From positions 18,350-82,349 of the forward strand of contig JASAND010004330.1 in the NCBI GenBank assembly GCA_030248195.1: a DNA stretch of 64,000 bases. Direction: 5' to 3'. This stretch comes from Trissonchulus latispiculum (Eukaryota; Nematoda; Enoplea; Enoplida; Ironidae). The notes beneath the pieces were generated by a model. That model was not told the origin of the DNA. It ran no database searches and saw only the letters and a list, made by a program, of their open reading frames with translations. Positions 21,857-35,399 of this stretch are shown piece after piece (within the stretch, counting starts at the first letter, position 1; every line of letters starts with the position of its first letter). The position numbers were made by a program, and so were the translations under genes.

Positions 21857-24471
21857 TTAATCCTATTCCACAAAAGCTTCCATTCATGTAGTCAGACACA
21901 TAAATTTAAAATTGTAGGGAGCTAATATTCATCATTCCAGAATTCGGTTTGACAATAATTTGAAATTTTCAAAGCGAAAATTTCCATGCGATAATTTTAC
22001 ATTTTATAAATTACGTCGTCATCAGAAAACTTTGACATCCGCTACTACATACATACATACATACATACATACTTACTTACAATTAGCAGCATGACATAAA
22101 AGGATTATAACTTTGATTACTTGTAACTTGAGTCAAAGCTGGAGTGAGTGAGTACTCCGACTTTCCGAGGGAGCTACTCACTCTTCCTTCCCTAACGAAG
22201 GACAAAAGGACAAAGTTCCAGGCTTCTAGTAAGATACTAATGATGAATTATTAAAGGATAAACTCCATCTACGAGTGTGCTTTGCAGTGACAGATCATTT
22301 TAAATAAGATATGAGCCCCAACGCTCCCTCCCACTAGTTCTTCGATTGTACCCGGAGAACCGTTCAGGAAAGAGTTAAGTCCCTGATCCAAAACGAGTTC
22401 TACACAGGATTAAGCTGGCTCCTAAGTTCAGTTTAAAAGAGTTAAAAGAATTAAACAACTTATCTTGACCCCTTCTTATACGTATTTTAATTCAAGGAAG
22501 ATGAGTTAAATTCATCCCTTTAACTTAAACCCTGTTTATAAAAGAGTTTAGCTAAAATCTAAATTTAACTCGATTCCAATAACTTAATCACTATTTTTAC
22601 AAAGAACTAAGACCAGTTAAACTTAACTTGATCTCTGATAAAAAAGTTAGATGAGTTTAATTTAGTTTGCCCAAAAAGAGTATGAACAGATACAGTTAAC
22701 GTAATCGGTGTTAGCAGAGAGAGTTAAACTGATTATATTATTTAGCCCTCAATAAAAGCGTTAAACAATTTTAACACAACCACTGTTCGAGTGAGAACAA
22801 GGTTATATGCTAGTTCCACTTTTATTCATACTCAAATATCACCTTTTTGCCTGGTTGGTTACAGGGTACTCTAACTTCCTAGGTTTAACTTTTCACATTG
22901 ACTTAATGTGATGACTTGTTGGCACAAACCTACCGTTGGTTTCTTAGGCTTACCTTCTGTTCTCAAGGGAACCGTGGGGGGGTCGGTCAACTTTTGTGAA
23001 AACTTTTTGCTCTAATAAAACAAATTGACAAATGCTAACGCAATTAATTATCATTAAAGTCTGAAAAATATTGTCCAGTCCTTGCCGATGCCTGAGTTTT
23101 CATGTCAATCTATCACCAGTTGTTTTCTACTGGGAAATTGACGTTAACATTATTTTTTCATAAAAATTGTCATTGTTTAGAGTAGAACAGAGCTGAAGAG
23201 CAAAAGTAAAGGGTTAAGAAGAAGTACCTGTGTTAATGTAAACTAGTAAAAACGTTATAAAAAGAAAATAAAAGTTTCAATTAAAACTAACTCATACGCA
23301 GTCGATTGGATGTAAGGGATATTAGAGACAACGGAAGCCCAATATTTATTGCGCGATCGTAATAATAGCTTACTTAACGGCAAATTCCAAGCTTAGAGTT
23401 TTTAACTCTTTTAACTCGTTCATAAAATGAGATCAGAGAAGGAAACTTTTCTGTCAACTTCAAACGACACTGTATACGTACTGTGTTTGTAGATTGACAG
23501 AAGTTAAGATTGAAAAAAGACGAAGAACCCGAAACAAAGAGAGCTCTAACAGGGCAGAAAAAAGTGTCAAAGACCACCCAAGGAAAAAACGAAAGGTTGA
23601 CACTAAGGTTCAGCTAGCCAGGAAAACATGTTAACAAAATGTCATTTTAGGGGCAGTGGAGTAGAAAAAAGTCCAGAAACAACACGGTGGATTCCTATTT
23701 CTTTAGTGCTATGTGTTTGGAAAAAGCTCTAATGAAAACAGAGACCTCGAGACCGTTGTCACATCATAAAACCGTTACCCATTGAAAATTAGGTACTATC
23801 TTTTTCCTATAGGCTCAATTAGGCATCAAATCTCCCTCCTTCTTTGGTTGGTTAATCCTTCTGATTGGGCATTGAAACTTTGGAGCTTGAAGAAAGGGAA
23901 AGTTTTAATTCTGAAAAGTTTTATGCTTTTCCGTTCCTGAAAGCGATTGATTTGTAATAAACTGTTGAATTTCGGATGGAAAATATGCTACCGAAAACTG
24001 TAGCATGAAGATAAACTTGTAGAAAACCATGAACAATATAATATAATAATATGTGAATAATATTATATTATATAATATTATATAATAATATTTCAAAATA
24101 GGTATAGAACTACAAGTCGTGTCCGGTAAGCCTGTAATCGTTAAAGTTTTCAAATTAAATTTGGACATTAGTGGCTGCTATGAAGCTAAATATGGTAGGC
24201 GCTTAGTCTTGCCCACAAGATCTAGAGCACACGGAGATAGTAGTTTACCTTTTTAACTTTTTGCAGAAATTTGGGGTCTGGGTAAAATCCGGCCCCACTC
24301 ACTGAATAAGATAAAGTAAAGAGCCAGAAAAATCGCAATCTTTTGCTGCCCTGGGCTCAGCCCCTCTCCGAAATTTTTTCCAACTCATTCTGGGTCGATT
24401 CTGGGTAGTGTTGAAGAACTTCAACTGGCACACGTAGCATTTTATGAACTAATAAAACTATTAAGTACTCG
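21857..24471. other. No gene seen; simple repeats only
   Basis: It contains a (CATA)n microsatellite at 22046-22080 and a region at 22430-22790 where GAGTTAAA/TTTAACTC words recur many times in both orientations, possibly a worn-down transposon. An AT-only hairpin-rich run lies at 24037-24095. No exon-like ORF. Confidence 0.5.
22046..22080. repeat. (CATA)n microsatellite
   Basis: Eight or so CATA units followed by CTTA units. Confidence 0.9.
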
Positions 24472-24479
24472 TAAAATAC

Positions 24480-25567
24480 GGGTGTGCATAAAACACGGCC
24501 CCGCCCCGGCCCCGGCCCCGGCCCGGTACATAAAACACGGCCCCGGCTCCGGCCCCGGCCCCGGCCCGAGTGCATAAAACACGGCCCCGGCCCCGGCCCC
24601 GGCCCCGGCCCCACATAAAACACGGCCCCATTACGGCCCCGTGCATAAAACACGGCCCCGTCACGGCCCCACACATAAAACACGGCCCCGTCACGGCCCC
24701 ATCAAAAAATCATGTTTTTGACTAATGGGACTAAATATAACCAATTCAACATCTCCTAATCTAACAAATTAAATTGTTTAAATGTTTAGTTTTTGAGTTT
24801 GAAAAATCGAATTTTGAAATGAAAGTATTCTGTTTGAACCATCTTTTTCATTTTTTGTACCTTGGTAAACCTACAAATAACAAACTTTATGTTATGCAGT
24901 TATTAAATGTGTAAATTAAACTAAGTTACTGTAAAACTGTAAAAACTTAGTTACTGATTGCTAAGATAAACATTATCAGATGATTTTTAAATCACTCGAA
25001 ATCTCTAAGCGTGCCCTATTCTACGATGTACAACATTTAGTCATATGTAGTTTCGTTAATAAGTTAGTTTTAAAGGTGATGAAAATTTGTAAATTCTCAA
25101 ATTTTACAAAAATGCTGTACTTAAGTTTTTCGGAGCGCAAGATAAAATTAAAAATAAATTTACACATAAACACATTTACACAATTTAATTTAATTTACAC
25201 ATTTAATAACTGCATAACATAAAGTTATTTGTAGGTTACGAAGATACAAAAACTTAAAAAAGGTGGTTCAAACATAATATTTCAATTCAAAATTCGATTT
25301 TTCAAACTCGAAGACTAAACATTTAAACAATTTAATTTGATAGAGTAGGAGATGCTGAATTGGTTATATTTAGTCCCATTAGTCAAAAACTTGATGGGGC
25401 CGTGACGGGGCCGTGTTTTATGTATGGGGTCGTGACGGGGCCGTGTTTTATGCACGGGGCCGTAATGGGGCCGTGTTTTATGTGGGGCCGGGGCCGGAGC
25501 CGGGGCAGTATTTTATGTACCGGGCCGGGGCCGGGGCCGGGGAAGGGGCCGTGTTTTATGCACACCC
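24480..25567. mobile_element. hAT-like foldback element with GGCCCC minisatellite arms
   Basis: The ends GGGTGTGCATAAAACACGGC (24480) and complement (ending 25567) are flanked by TAAAATAC at 24472-24479 and 25568-25575. An 8-bp duplication is the hAT signature. Each arm begins with a minisatellite of GGCCCCGTGTTTTATG units mixed with pure (GGCCCC)n tracts. It then continues through CCAATTCAACATCTCCTA, TTTAAATGTTTAGT and GTTATGCAGTTATTAAATGT in mirrored order. The Pro/Gly/Arg-rich ORFs over it are artefacts. No transposase. Confidence 0.85.
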
Positions 25568-25575
25568 TAAAATAC

Positions 25576-28500
25576 TGCTCTCAAAGAACAACTACATGAA
25601 ACAGGAAAGTGGTGTATAATTTGATAAACAAATAATTACATTTACATGCGTTCAAAATGTGTTTATATTCAGGATAAATAGATAAATCGCTCATGCATAT
25701 ATATTTGAAAATGCTTGTAATTTTGGCAGATGGCAGGCTAATATAATTGAGACCAACATTTTCCTGGAGAATATGGGCTTTTCAAAATTAAATTTAGGTA
25801 CTGGAGGAAAAAGTCGGGTTCTGGAAATTTTTATCAGCTAAAAAGGAGGGTAAACACTTCCACTTTGCTGGTGATGTTTATAAAGCGTTTCAGATGGTAC
25901 ACGGAGCTTCAAACATTTGATTTAACGTGTGACACAAAAATGAGGTATATAGAAATTGTGATCAATTATAAAGCATTTAATTATTCATTTATTAGAGCTC
26001 TGTATGATTTGGGCATTACAATGATTTCACAGAATAAAGTCGTAAGACAGCTTCAACACAGCAGCTTTGATTTTAAACTTGACAAAAAACGCGGTTATTA
26101 GAATATTCTCTACAAGCATGGGGAATCCCTAGCAAGCAAAAATCTTTAGACGGACCAACAGGTGTAAATTAAATTTTATGCAAATAAATGCCAAAGATAA
26201 TATCTAAATAATTCACCTGAATCCTCTGATTACCTTAAAGCTCATAGAAGAGGGAGGGCGGAGAATTAAGTTAATCACCTAATCACCTAATTAAGCTGCA
26301 CTAATTAATAGACCAGAGTGGACTATGAAATTGTTTATTATTCCTGAAAACGTGGTAGGTATTAAGCACGTGTTCACTAAAGCCTGACCCCCATGAAAGA
26401 CACTAAAGCCTTACATTTCAGCTAATCTAAGCGATAGCTAAAGCGTAACCTGGACAAAATTAAGCCGTAATTATCAATCTGTTACCACTATAGTTTCAGT
26501 TCAAGCTTTGTTGGTTTCTGCTAGAACCAGAAAGCTAACATTTGGTTAATCCATAAAAGCTTCTGCTGCACACAGGTTAAGGTAATGGTTAAAAATGATT
26601 AAAGGCGCCTGATATTACTGTATTGGGCAAAAGCTTGTGATTCTATACACAATCCGCTAAATATTTTAATGCCACAGATCACACTAAGGTGTACAGTATA
26701 TATGTAGGTTTGCAGTGTAATGCTTAGCCGCTAGGCTCAGTATTTGGGTAGAGTAGTTACATTATATAAATCAATTTCGAAAGTTTGAATGCACATTTTG
26801 GTTGCAATGAAACGACGCAGTTGACCAAGAGACCCCCAAGATAAGGTGATATTCTTTGTACAGACAGTTTTACAGTAAAAAGACTACTACTCTATAAACG
26901 GCCGCTTGCCTTAAGCAAAATTGAGACAAATCAAAGAATGAAAGAAAGTTGCACAGCACAGGTCGCCCGAAAATTCAGAGTAGGCGAAAATGAAGCCAAC
27001 CATCTAGGCTTAATTTTGTTGTCTAATAATTAGTCATTTTGGGCGACAATACCAGAGGGGAAAGTGACCACTTTTGGCGTCTGAGTGGCCAGAGGGAAAA
27101 ACAGGAAACCGGAAGGCGGAATCCCCTGTCCCTTTCCGGAAAATTAAGCCTCAAATTCAACATCCTGATTTTATTTATTTGAATGTAAAATTAAAGTATC
27201 AAATTTCATCAACGTACGTAAGTACATGAAAAAGACAAATTGGATTATTAAAATTGCTATTAGCAAAGCTTTACTTTAATTAGCTTAGTAGGTCTGGCAG
27301 GCGAGTATAACTTTTTGACATTCCGACAATTCAAAAGCTGAAAATTTTTTGCTAGTTTTAAAAATTTAAGCGATAAAGCACACTTTCCTAGCAATGGCTT
27401 TAATTTTAACCTCCTTTTATTCCTTGGGGAAACCAGTATAAAATCTCATCAAAAATAGGCTGGAAAAGAGTAGCAATTATCAGATCCTGCTAATCTCTGA
27501 ACCAGCTCAAATTCTGCTGAAAGCAGAAAGGGAGATCTTGGAAAGGGGGTTTAATCTAAAGATGCACTGAAACTAAAGTAAACACTATCAATTTCTGAAA
27601 CCACCTATCGAAAACCCCAACCAATTCTAAACCGGAAACAGACGTACGCACATGGAAATAGGTGAAATTTAAGTCCAGATGTGTACTACTCAATTTTAAG
27701 GTCAAAATTAGATGATGTTACTAAATTTTGAGGGCGAAATCTGCCTACATAATCATGACCAAGTGTACATATGGTATTTAAATTAAAGCAATAAATTTAC
27801 AAGCAATCGGTGGTTTTGTGAGTGGCTTTAATGATGCCGCCATGAGCTTAAGATTTAAGGTATAAACCATGTTGGATTGTCAGGTAAAGTTGATTGTGGA
27901 TAAGGTGCTAATTACCTTGATTAATTACTATGTACATTTGGAAATTTATAAACTGAATACAAATAGAACTGTTAAAATATCTATTTTAAAATTAATCAAA
28001 ACTTCCAAAATATAAATAAAAAATTTTATAATTGTTTACAGTTTGAAGAATAGTGATGAATAGCAAATTATTACATAGTTGCTTCAAATTTGATATTTCT
28101 GAAATTATAACTGAAAAAACCTCAAAGCAGCACATTTAAACATAAGCTAAAGAAAAAACTAAAAAGCTGTGTCCGTACATTAAGCAGCTGTTTATAAGGA
28201 CAAACAGATGCTAAATGTGATGCTTCATAAATGATTAAATTAAGAACAAATCAAAGAAAATGAATTAACAAAATAAATGTTTTAAAGACTCCTAAGAAGA
28301 TGACAACCAATAAATCACTGAAGATTTGGCAAAAATTATACTTTCTCAAAATTATGTTATCATTAGAGAGATTTTCCTGAGGTGACTTCCTGCGTCTCAA
28401 ACAGGCCGATTCTGCAGTGGGGGAGAGAAGGTGAGAGGTTGCTTGCTCTGGTCAAATTTTCATGGAAATTTTCAAATTGTTAATTTTAAATTTTTAGAAA

Positions 28501-30004
28501 CACTATTTGGGTTGAACGAGTAAGCAATTTTAAATAATTTGAAGAAATTAGATTTGAAAATTACCTCCAAAGCCCTCCCCTCCCTCGCTCCAGAATGTCT
28601 GTTTTCAGTTGAAAAGAGGTTATGTGACTTAAAGGCAATTTCTGAAAAATATATGACACTCATAAAACAAATGTTACAAACCCTCCGCACTTCATAAATT
28701 ATCCTCAATTTTCTTTGATGTAAAGCCCTCTGTCCTTAAAATTCTGCAATAATCCGTAATAGTTCGCAAAAACTGCAATGAAAGTTGGCCACTAACATAT
28801 TTTCAGTTTAACCCTTCTGAAACCTGTGCAATAAAGTCAATGAGCGCAGGCTTTGCAGTAAAAAACGTCTATAGTATCCAAACGAATTTCTATATTCTAC
28901 GAAAATTTCTTTTTCCGACTTCTGAGGAAAATTTATGTCTATCGAATTCATCATGTTGGGAGTGTCATTAATCTTTTATGAGAGCCGAACACCAATTTGA
29001 GCTTGTCGGCCGCCACGAATAATTGAAACTGACAGCAAACCAAGAAAAACTAACGCCAGAAAGTTTGCAGAAATTGCTGTGAAATGTCGCCAAAGTGTCA
29101 CAGAAACATAAATTTCGCCTGGTGACCAGTGCATACGATAATTAAAATTTAAAATTTTATGTTAACATCGCCGTATCGCACATGCAAAAGTCGTTACGCA
29201 TGTAAGGGATGCAATTATAAACCCACATTGAAAACTGGTACAATATAAGGGGTTAATCAAAGTTAATATTACAGTATGAAAGATGGAAGCGTTACCTGAA
29301 CAAATTCTAATCAGCATGATCTATCTTTCAAAAGTTTACTTTTACTCATGTTCACCGTTTGTGAAACTGTAATTTTAATAGTTTAAACTGTTGTGCATAT
29401 TTTAGATTTTAAACACGATAAAAAGCAAGTTTGAGAAAATTGTGTCTAATTATCTGCCTGGAAAACATAAATGAATGATAATTGGCTGAATTTTCCTTTC
29501 TTTATCTGTGGGTTTTAAAATCCAAGAAACTAAGTTAAAATTGTAAGGACTTTTCAAAAAATAATAAAAATGTTTACAAAATTGCGTCATTTATTAGCAA
29601 TTTTGCAAACTAACATTACACTTAAACAAATGTAAAACACTCATAAAGTTGCGATGCACGAGCTTTGAAAGAACATTACAAAATGTTTAAATAGAAATGT
29701 AATAATGATCTTCATGTATGTAATGTGTGCAGTCACAATGTATAGTGCAATACGTTGTTCCTAACAATTTCTTCCCTAAGCCTTACTTTTGGTTTTTAGG
29801 CCAACCGGTTTAAAAAACTTATGCGGTGGTACACTGAAGACTTTAAACTGTAAAAAGTTTGACTTTTAAGTTTATAAGCATGACCAGGGAGATTAAGAAA
29901 GTGTTTTTCTTTAGGTAAACATAAGCATTAATTTTAAGCTTACAAATACTACGATACACTAAATCGCCTAACGACTAACGATACGCTAAATCGACAAATT
30001 GGCC
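25576..30004. other. No gene or dated element seen
   Basis: 4.4 kb of AT-rich sequence. The ORFs are short and without motifs or convincing splice sites. I see no tandem or inverted repeat worth calling. Confidence 0.45.
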
Positions 30005-30215
30005 TCAGATTCATACCCAGAAAATTCTTATAACCAATGTTTCAGTACTTTTCAGTAAATTCGGGGATAAAAATATTTTATCCTCTTTGTCCCCTTTTAC
30101 AAACTTAAAAATTAAAAATTTGTAATATCTTGAAATTTTTAAATTTGTAAGCCTCCAGTGTGGTGTACCGTATCTTACCGTATCGTATTTCAATGTTATT
30201 GATCAAATAATCAAC
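30005..30215. mobile_element. Diverged partial copy of the 11.8-kb foldback family
   Basis: It matches the right arm of the element at 11811-12419 in order: CAGATTCATACCCAG, TTTTCAGTAAAT, TTGTCCCCTTTTACAAAC, AAATTTxTAAATTT runs, TAAGCCTCCAGTGTG and ATTTCAATGTTATTGATCAA. Divergence is high. Confidence 0.55.
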
Positions 30216-30344
30216 AGCTCGGGTGGAGCAAACAGCCAGAAATTTGTGGGTTCTTTCCTCCAGCTGTGCTGCAGAAAATCAGGTCTGTCAATATCTAAAC
30301 CTGATTCTGTTAAATTTTAGGCGTAAGCGACAGTGAAGTTAATC

Positions 30345-30560
30345 TAGGTGGGGGGGGCGAGAACGGGGGACACCGGGCGGGCCCACACCATATTATGACC
30401 GTGGATAGGCCCCCGGGGGGCCCACACAGACAGGGCGGGGGGAACCCGCGCGCCGGGCCGCGAACGCCCCACACAGACGAGCGCCGCGGGCCCCCCCGCG
30501 AGCCCGCGCGAATACAAAGGGAGGCCCGCGCGCACCCGCACCAGCGCGCCACTCCTCAGA
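30345..30560. repeat. Isolated GC-rich, G/C-run segment
   Basis: About 200 bases of extreme GC content (GGCCCCCGGGGGGCCCAC, CCCGCGAGCCCGCGCG) in AT-rich surroundings. CCCACACAGAC recurs at two places. ORFs on both strands are composition artefacts. It may be a G/C-rich transposon end or a foreign fragment. Confidence 0.6.
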
Positions 30561-30744
30561 GTGATTGCTTGGTCGTTAATATATACTAAAGGTTAAATTA
30601 ATTAATCACCACAACATGACAAGCAGGTATAGATGTAGTTGTCGGAACTAAATACAAAAGAAAAAATATAACACAAATCTATTGAAAAGGTAAGTTCCGC
30701 CGTTACAGGCGCCAATTTTAGGAGATATTCTGTAATTAAGGAGG

Positions 30745-30925
30745 GGGGGTCGCTTTTTGGCCGATTTTTGGACCATCTCCGATTTTGCTCATTTTCACAT
30801 ATTTTGTAGTCCCAATGGGTCCTCAAAACAAGACAAGAGCGTTTTGCGTAATATTGCTTCTATCGTCCTGTAGAGCCCTTTAAAGGTGACCTTGACATGT
30901 GTTAAACATAGGAAAATGAAAAAGT
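30745..30925 (+). mobile_element. Solo fragment of the subterminal repeat of copy C
   Basis: CTCATTTTCACATATTTTGT, CCTCAAAACAAGACA, AAAGGTGACCTTGACATGTG and TTAAACATAGGAAAA follow each other here. The same blocks occur in the same order, inverted, at 40415-40570 inside the CAAGAGTAC-family copy C, and more diverged at 61470-61610. It is therefore part of a dispersed repeat. Confidence 0.7.
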
Positions 30926-31004
30926 TAGTTAGTTAGTTAATTAATTTCATTTTAGTTTGCAATCAGTTTAGTACATATTAACGAGAAAGAAATATATATG
31001 AAGG

Positions 31005-31098
31005 GGGCCGAGAGGGAGAACGGTAGGGGGGGGGGGATAGGGGGGACGGGTAAGGGGGGGGGGAGGTAAGGGGGGGGGGGGGGGGGGAGGGGGGGGAG
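31005..31098. repeat. Poly-G-rich low-complexity tract
   Basis: Runs of 6 to 18 G separated by single A/T bases, on the plus strand. It has strong G-quadruplex potential. Base count in such runs is often unreliable in assemblies. Confidence 0.9.
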
Positions 31099-31616
31099 TT
31101 CACCGATAGCATTGATCTGAAGTGAAAACTCGCTAAACAGAAACTGTTCCTAAACCCGATTATTGAGATGTCCTTCTGCCTTGGAATCAGCAAATTAATC
31201 ATCCAATAAGCTTGCAATAGTGTGTTTCGACCACGCTACATTCAAAAATGTTGCAGTTCAAAAATCTGAAATTTGGGTTGATTTTGCAAAAGAACTGCAA
31301 GTTCCTGGGCCGGTGGGCATCTATCTTCACAAAATCCTACAAAAACCAGATCTAGTCAGATAAGGTTGATTAAAGCTAAGAGGGATACGTAAGAGTGCAG
31401 AGCTCCAGATTTGCAAAAAGGAAAATACACCTTTGAAACTAGATAAAGACTACGAAAAGCATTTCATGCTCTGGTTAGGATTAAAACTCTATAAAAATGT
31501 ATAAAATACACAAACTGCATACCATAAAAATATTTTTGATCATATAATTCCTATTTGGTTTTAGGATTTTGAAAGTTAGAAAAGATACATTGGAATTTGG
31601 AAAGTATTCCTCTCAC

Positions 31617-31686
31617 AGCTCCAGTGGCTTCACTAGTAATATTCTTTGCTGTAGCGCATAGAGGCCGTGGTTCGATCCCTGGTAAA
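31617..31686 (+). other. tRNA-like sequence, likely SINE head or pseudogene
   Basis: GTGGTTCGATCCCTGGT is a good B box, and CAGTGGCTTCACTAGTAA, about 35 bases upstream, resembles an A box. I could not fold a full cloverleaf, so this is not called a tRNA gene. Confidence 0.35.
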
Positions 31687-33654
31687 TTTTAAAAATTTTC
31701 TGAAATAATTGTAGCTCTACTCATTTACATTCTACTCAAAAGCTCCCAAAAATTGAATCAAAAATTCAAAATTTCCGGAAAGCCCCAAGAAAATCCTGTT
31801 ACAATCCCGCGCCGAAATAACGACAAAACGTCTGAAACAAAGGTGTATTGTTCCAGACAGAAGGAAAAAAGGTCAAAAATGGAGCAAAATCTAAAACTTT
31901 TGTGACCACCTGCTGTTACTGTACACCAGGTGAGAGTAAAAGTGTTGTACGACAAGTTTCGTCTATTGAAGCGATAAGTAACTATATTCTAGGGGGGTTG
32001 TTTTGATGCAGACGTCTTGACTTTAATGTTTTGCAGACACTGAGAGGCCACGCATTTCAAGGCCAATAACTGCCTGACAGTCATAAACATAAACTTGATA
32101 ACTCACTTACAACCTTACATTCTCATTCTCTGTTCCACAATTACAAGTGCAGCGGAAAATAAGCGATGAGTTGTGCCTAAAAACCGGATATATGCACTCA
32201 AAAAAGACAGACTTAATAATCTCGAATCCCGACTTCTCAAGCGGATTAAAACTGGTCTTTTGAGTGTAGGTAGGTATGACTTAACAATGAAAAACAGGAA
32301 CAGTCTAAACTCTGGACGATTTGTAGTATCCAAAAGGTCAATATTTAATCGGTTAATCTTTGTAATGATGACTAAAATATTAAGTTGAACAGTGAGGTAC
32401 TAGAAAGCGACGTCTGTTGAGGATTTTGACTGAATTTAGACATGGAGTTTTCTTATTTTTATCCCGTTGGAGCGGAATCACACATGCGCAATGCCTATAC
32501 TGGGCCTATACATGTAATAGGCCAGAATCCGAAACCCCGTGCAGTGCGCAGCAAAATCTTTGAACACCACGCAGCGCGAAATATCCTGCCGGGGTTGGAA
32601 CTTTTGGACCCATCGCGCAGAGCAGCGCGTCTGTGCGCGGGGGTCAGCACTGTTGGAATCAGTGTGTTTGCTCATGTTCTTTTGGAAAATAGCAAAAATA
32701 TTTTGTCGACTGAATTCGACTGAGACAAATTTTGACAAATAGCCTGAGACTTTTCAAGTGCTCACTCATTTGTTTCCAAATATTTACCGTTTCTGTGGGG
32801 TTTTGCCCACTAGGCCCATATATTACATAATGTCGCATATTATATTGCTAGTGCTATATATATTTCTAAACCCGCCTGAAAACCCAAAAGTTTAGTCTCT
32901 GAATCAAACGTTAATGGGACCCTTTAGAAACCTTTTGAGCTATACAGTAGAAGGCCTTTACAGAAAAATTCTGCGGCTTCGGCGTTAAATTGCTTGTTTA
33001 ATTGGAAATTCTAAATTGTAAATTGCTCAACTTTAAAAATTTGTCGGGCTGGTGTAATTAAATTTCGCCTGTTTTTGCAGTAACAATTATTAAATTTTAG
33101 TTATTAAGATTAGCTTTGCTACCAAGAAATTTACTTGTATATAAAACCGCGAGTAAATTTGACATTTTAAGCAGTTACAAATTATATTTGATTTTCGTCA
33201 AAATTTTTAGGTTTGGGCACTTATTTCTCCAAAAACGCCAAAAAGGCACCAAACGTTTTTGAGAGTCCTGAAAGAAACAAACCCGAACCACCACATTAAC
33301 AGGGTGTTCCACCTGAATCGCCTTGACTAGAGGTAACCACCACATTTGCTTCCACAAGAGTCATTGAAATCTGACGTATCGTTCAGGCATGGACACTGCT
33401 AGGCTGTATGGTGGAATCGAAATAGTCATTTTTTAAATTTCCTACCTTATAATAAAATTGAACACAAATTTCGATTTGAAAATCTTCAGAATGCAATTTG
33501 TAAACACTGGTATACCCTTTGTTGGGCCTCATTCACCTGAATTGAGCCTCACGCCAGGCTCTTACTAAACTTGCATTGACTTTAAAATGCAAAATTGCAG
33601 TAAACAAGTCTAAATGGAACTTTTTTGACCCCCGCGCAAAATATTGGCTGTATA

Positions 33655-33830
33655 GGCCACGTTCGCATCCATTGCCCATGTATGAGCGGAATATATTCCC
33701 TGGTATAGTTGCATGTATGTAATGGATGTGGGCTGTTATTATTCTGTGCTGCCTCCTCTTTCTTCAGCACATGGGCTAGAGTACTTAGTTTTAGAGTGTA
33801 GAGAAAAACAATCAAAGCAACCCTGCTAGT
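33655..33830 (-). repeat. Dispersed repeat with decayed coding sequence, copy 1
   Basis: GAGCGGAATATATTCCC, GCATGTATGT, AACACATGGGCTAG-like and AAAACAATCAAAGCA blocks recur in the same order at 54930-55060. On the minus strand both carry reading frames with the shared word EYIPL. This points to a transposon-derived coding remnant rather than a host gene. Confidence 0.55.
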
Positions 33831-35399
33831 TTTCAGTAAAAGCAAATCTAAGTCTGTGCCAATGTTCACAATGTAATTCTCATTAAATTCAACACTAGGA
33901 CCTGGCGTTATTTGTACCTAAATTACTCCACCCGCAGATGTTGAAAGTTCACAGAAAACAAATTAAGTAGCAAGTATAACGAAATTTAGTGCATTAGCAA
34001 ATATGTACATTCACATATCTAAGTTCTAAGTAAGCTGCTCTCAGCGCGCGATACGAGGATCGCGTACGAGGTCTTATAAGCTTTGAGTTGCTTTTAAGTT
34101 TTTCAAGGTGCAGACTTTTTTCACAAAACTTTATGGTACCCAGATCCAATACTCAAGCCCTGTGTCAGCTTTCTCCATGGCCCAAAATTCGAAGACTTAT
34201 GTTTATGTAAAATGTAAGGAATTTCGATCAAATGAAACTTTGATTGGAAAAAATGGTGGGTTCGATCCCTACCTCAGACCAGAATTTTTGGGGTAGGAGG
34301 TGCTGTATTGACATCTTAATTTCGTTCGTTACTTCATATATTTCTTGTGTTTGAAAAGGAGAGGTGAATTGAGAAAACATTGAAAGCTGAATCCGAAAAT
34401 ATTTGACTTATGCTATCTGAATGGCTCTACAGCGGAATATGGCTCCTTTCAGGATGTGACCTTTCCGGGGCCAACCTGCTGTAGTTGGCACCAAATTTTT
34501 TTTAATACCTCAAGGGCTAATGTTGCAAAGGCATTAATCCGTCTGGTTAATCCCAACCCGAGGTGAAATAAGGTCATTAGCCGTAACATAGTAGTAGCCG
34601 AAAGCCAAAATTAGTTTAGCCAAAAGGTTTTGGTTAGGGTTATGTTTAATCCGTAACCTAATGCTATAACTTAGCTCAGTTTTCCAACCCAGGACAAAAT
34701 TGGGGTAATCCATCTTATCTCAGCCCTCAACGGAAGGGTTAAAGACGAGCCCGGATTAGATTGCGTAAAAAGTGTTGAAACAGAGCTTGGAGATTGGTTT
34801 TGGATTCGTCATGCTGTTTTTCTGTGGAGTGGAGTGTGGTCTCTATTGGACTATGCTTTACTACAGACTTATTAGTTAAAATTATTGAACCGTGAATGGA
34901 GCTACAAGGGAGGGCTTGGGTTGACATCTGCTTCCAAATTCGGGATCTTCGCCGAAATTTTCAATTTTGACCATATTGTAGCACAGGCAGTAGCGGAAGA
35001 CGGTACTACCTCTCCTCCAATTCCTTTCATGAAGTATTTCGTGATTTTTCCTTTAAAAACCTCTAAAATTTCATGTAAAACCCATAAACTTCTTTTGAAA
35101 ACGGTTAATATTGTTATTTGTTCATTTACTGGAGTGTCTGGTATTTGTGATGTGTTTTCGGACGCGAAAACGTATATTCTGTGATGTAGTGCTATCTTCA
35201 TGGTTAACTTTCGTGAAAATATCAAAATTATCCATTTCTTTAAATAACCGTAAAGATAACACTACATGGAAATGTCTTTAATTTTGACTTGTTTGAGATT
35301 CAACATCAAAATTTACTTATATCAATCCATATTTCGCAATGCACAGTCCACCAGCTTCAGTTGAGATTTTTATTTGCCGCGGTTTTCCACATATGGGGA

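Noticed and set aside
24357..25619. Gly/Arg/Pro-rich ORFs
   Set aside because: Translation of GGCCCC minisatellite arms of the 8-bp-TSD foldback element.
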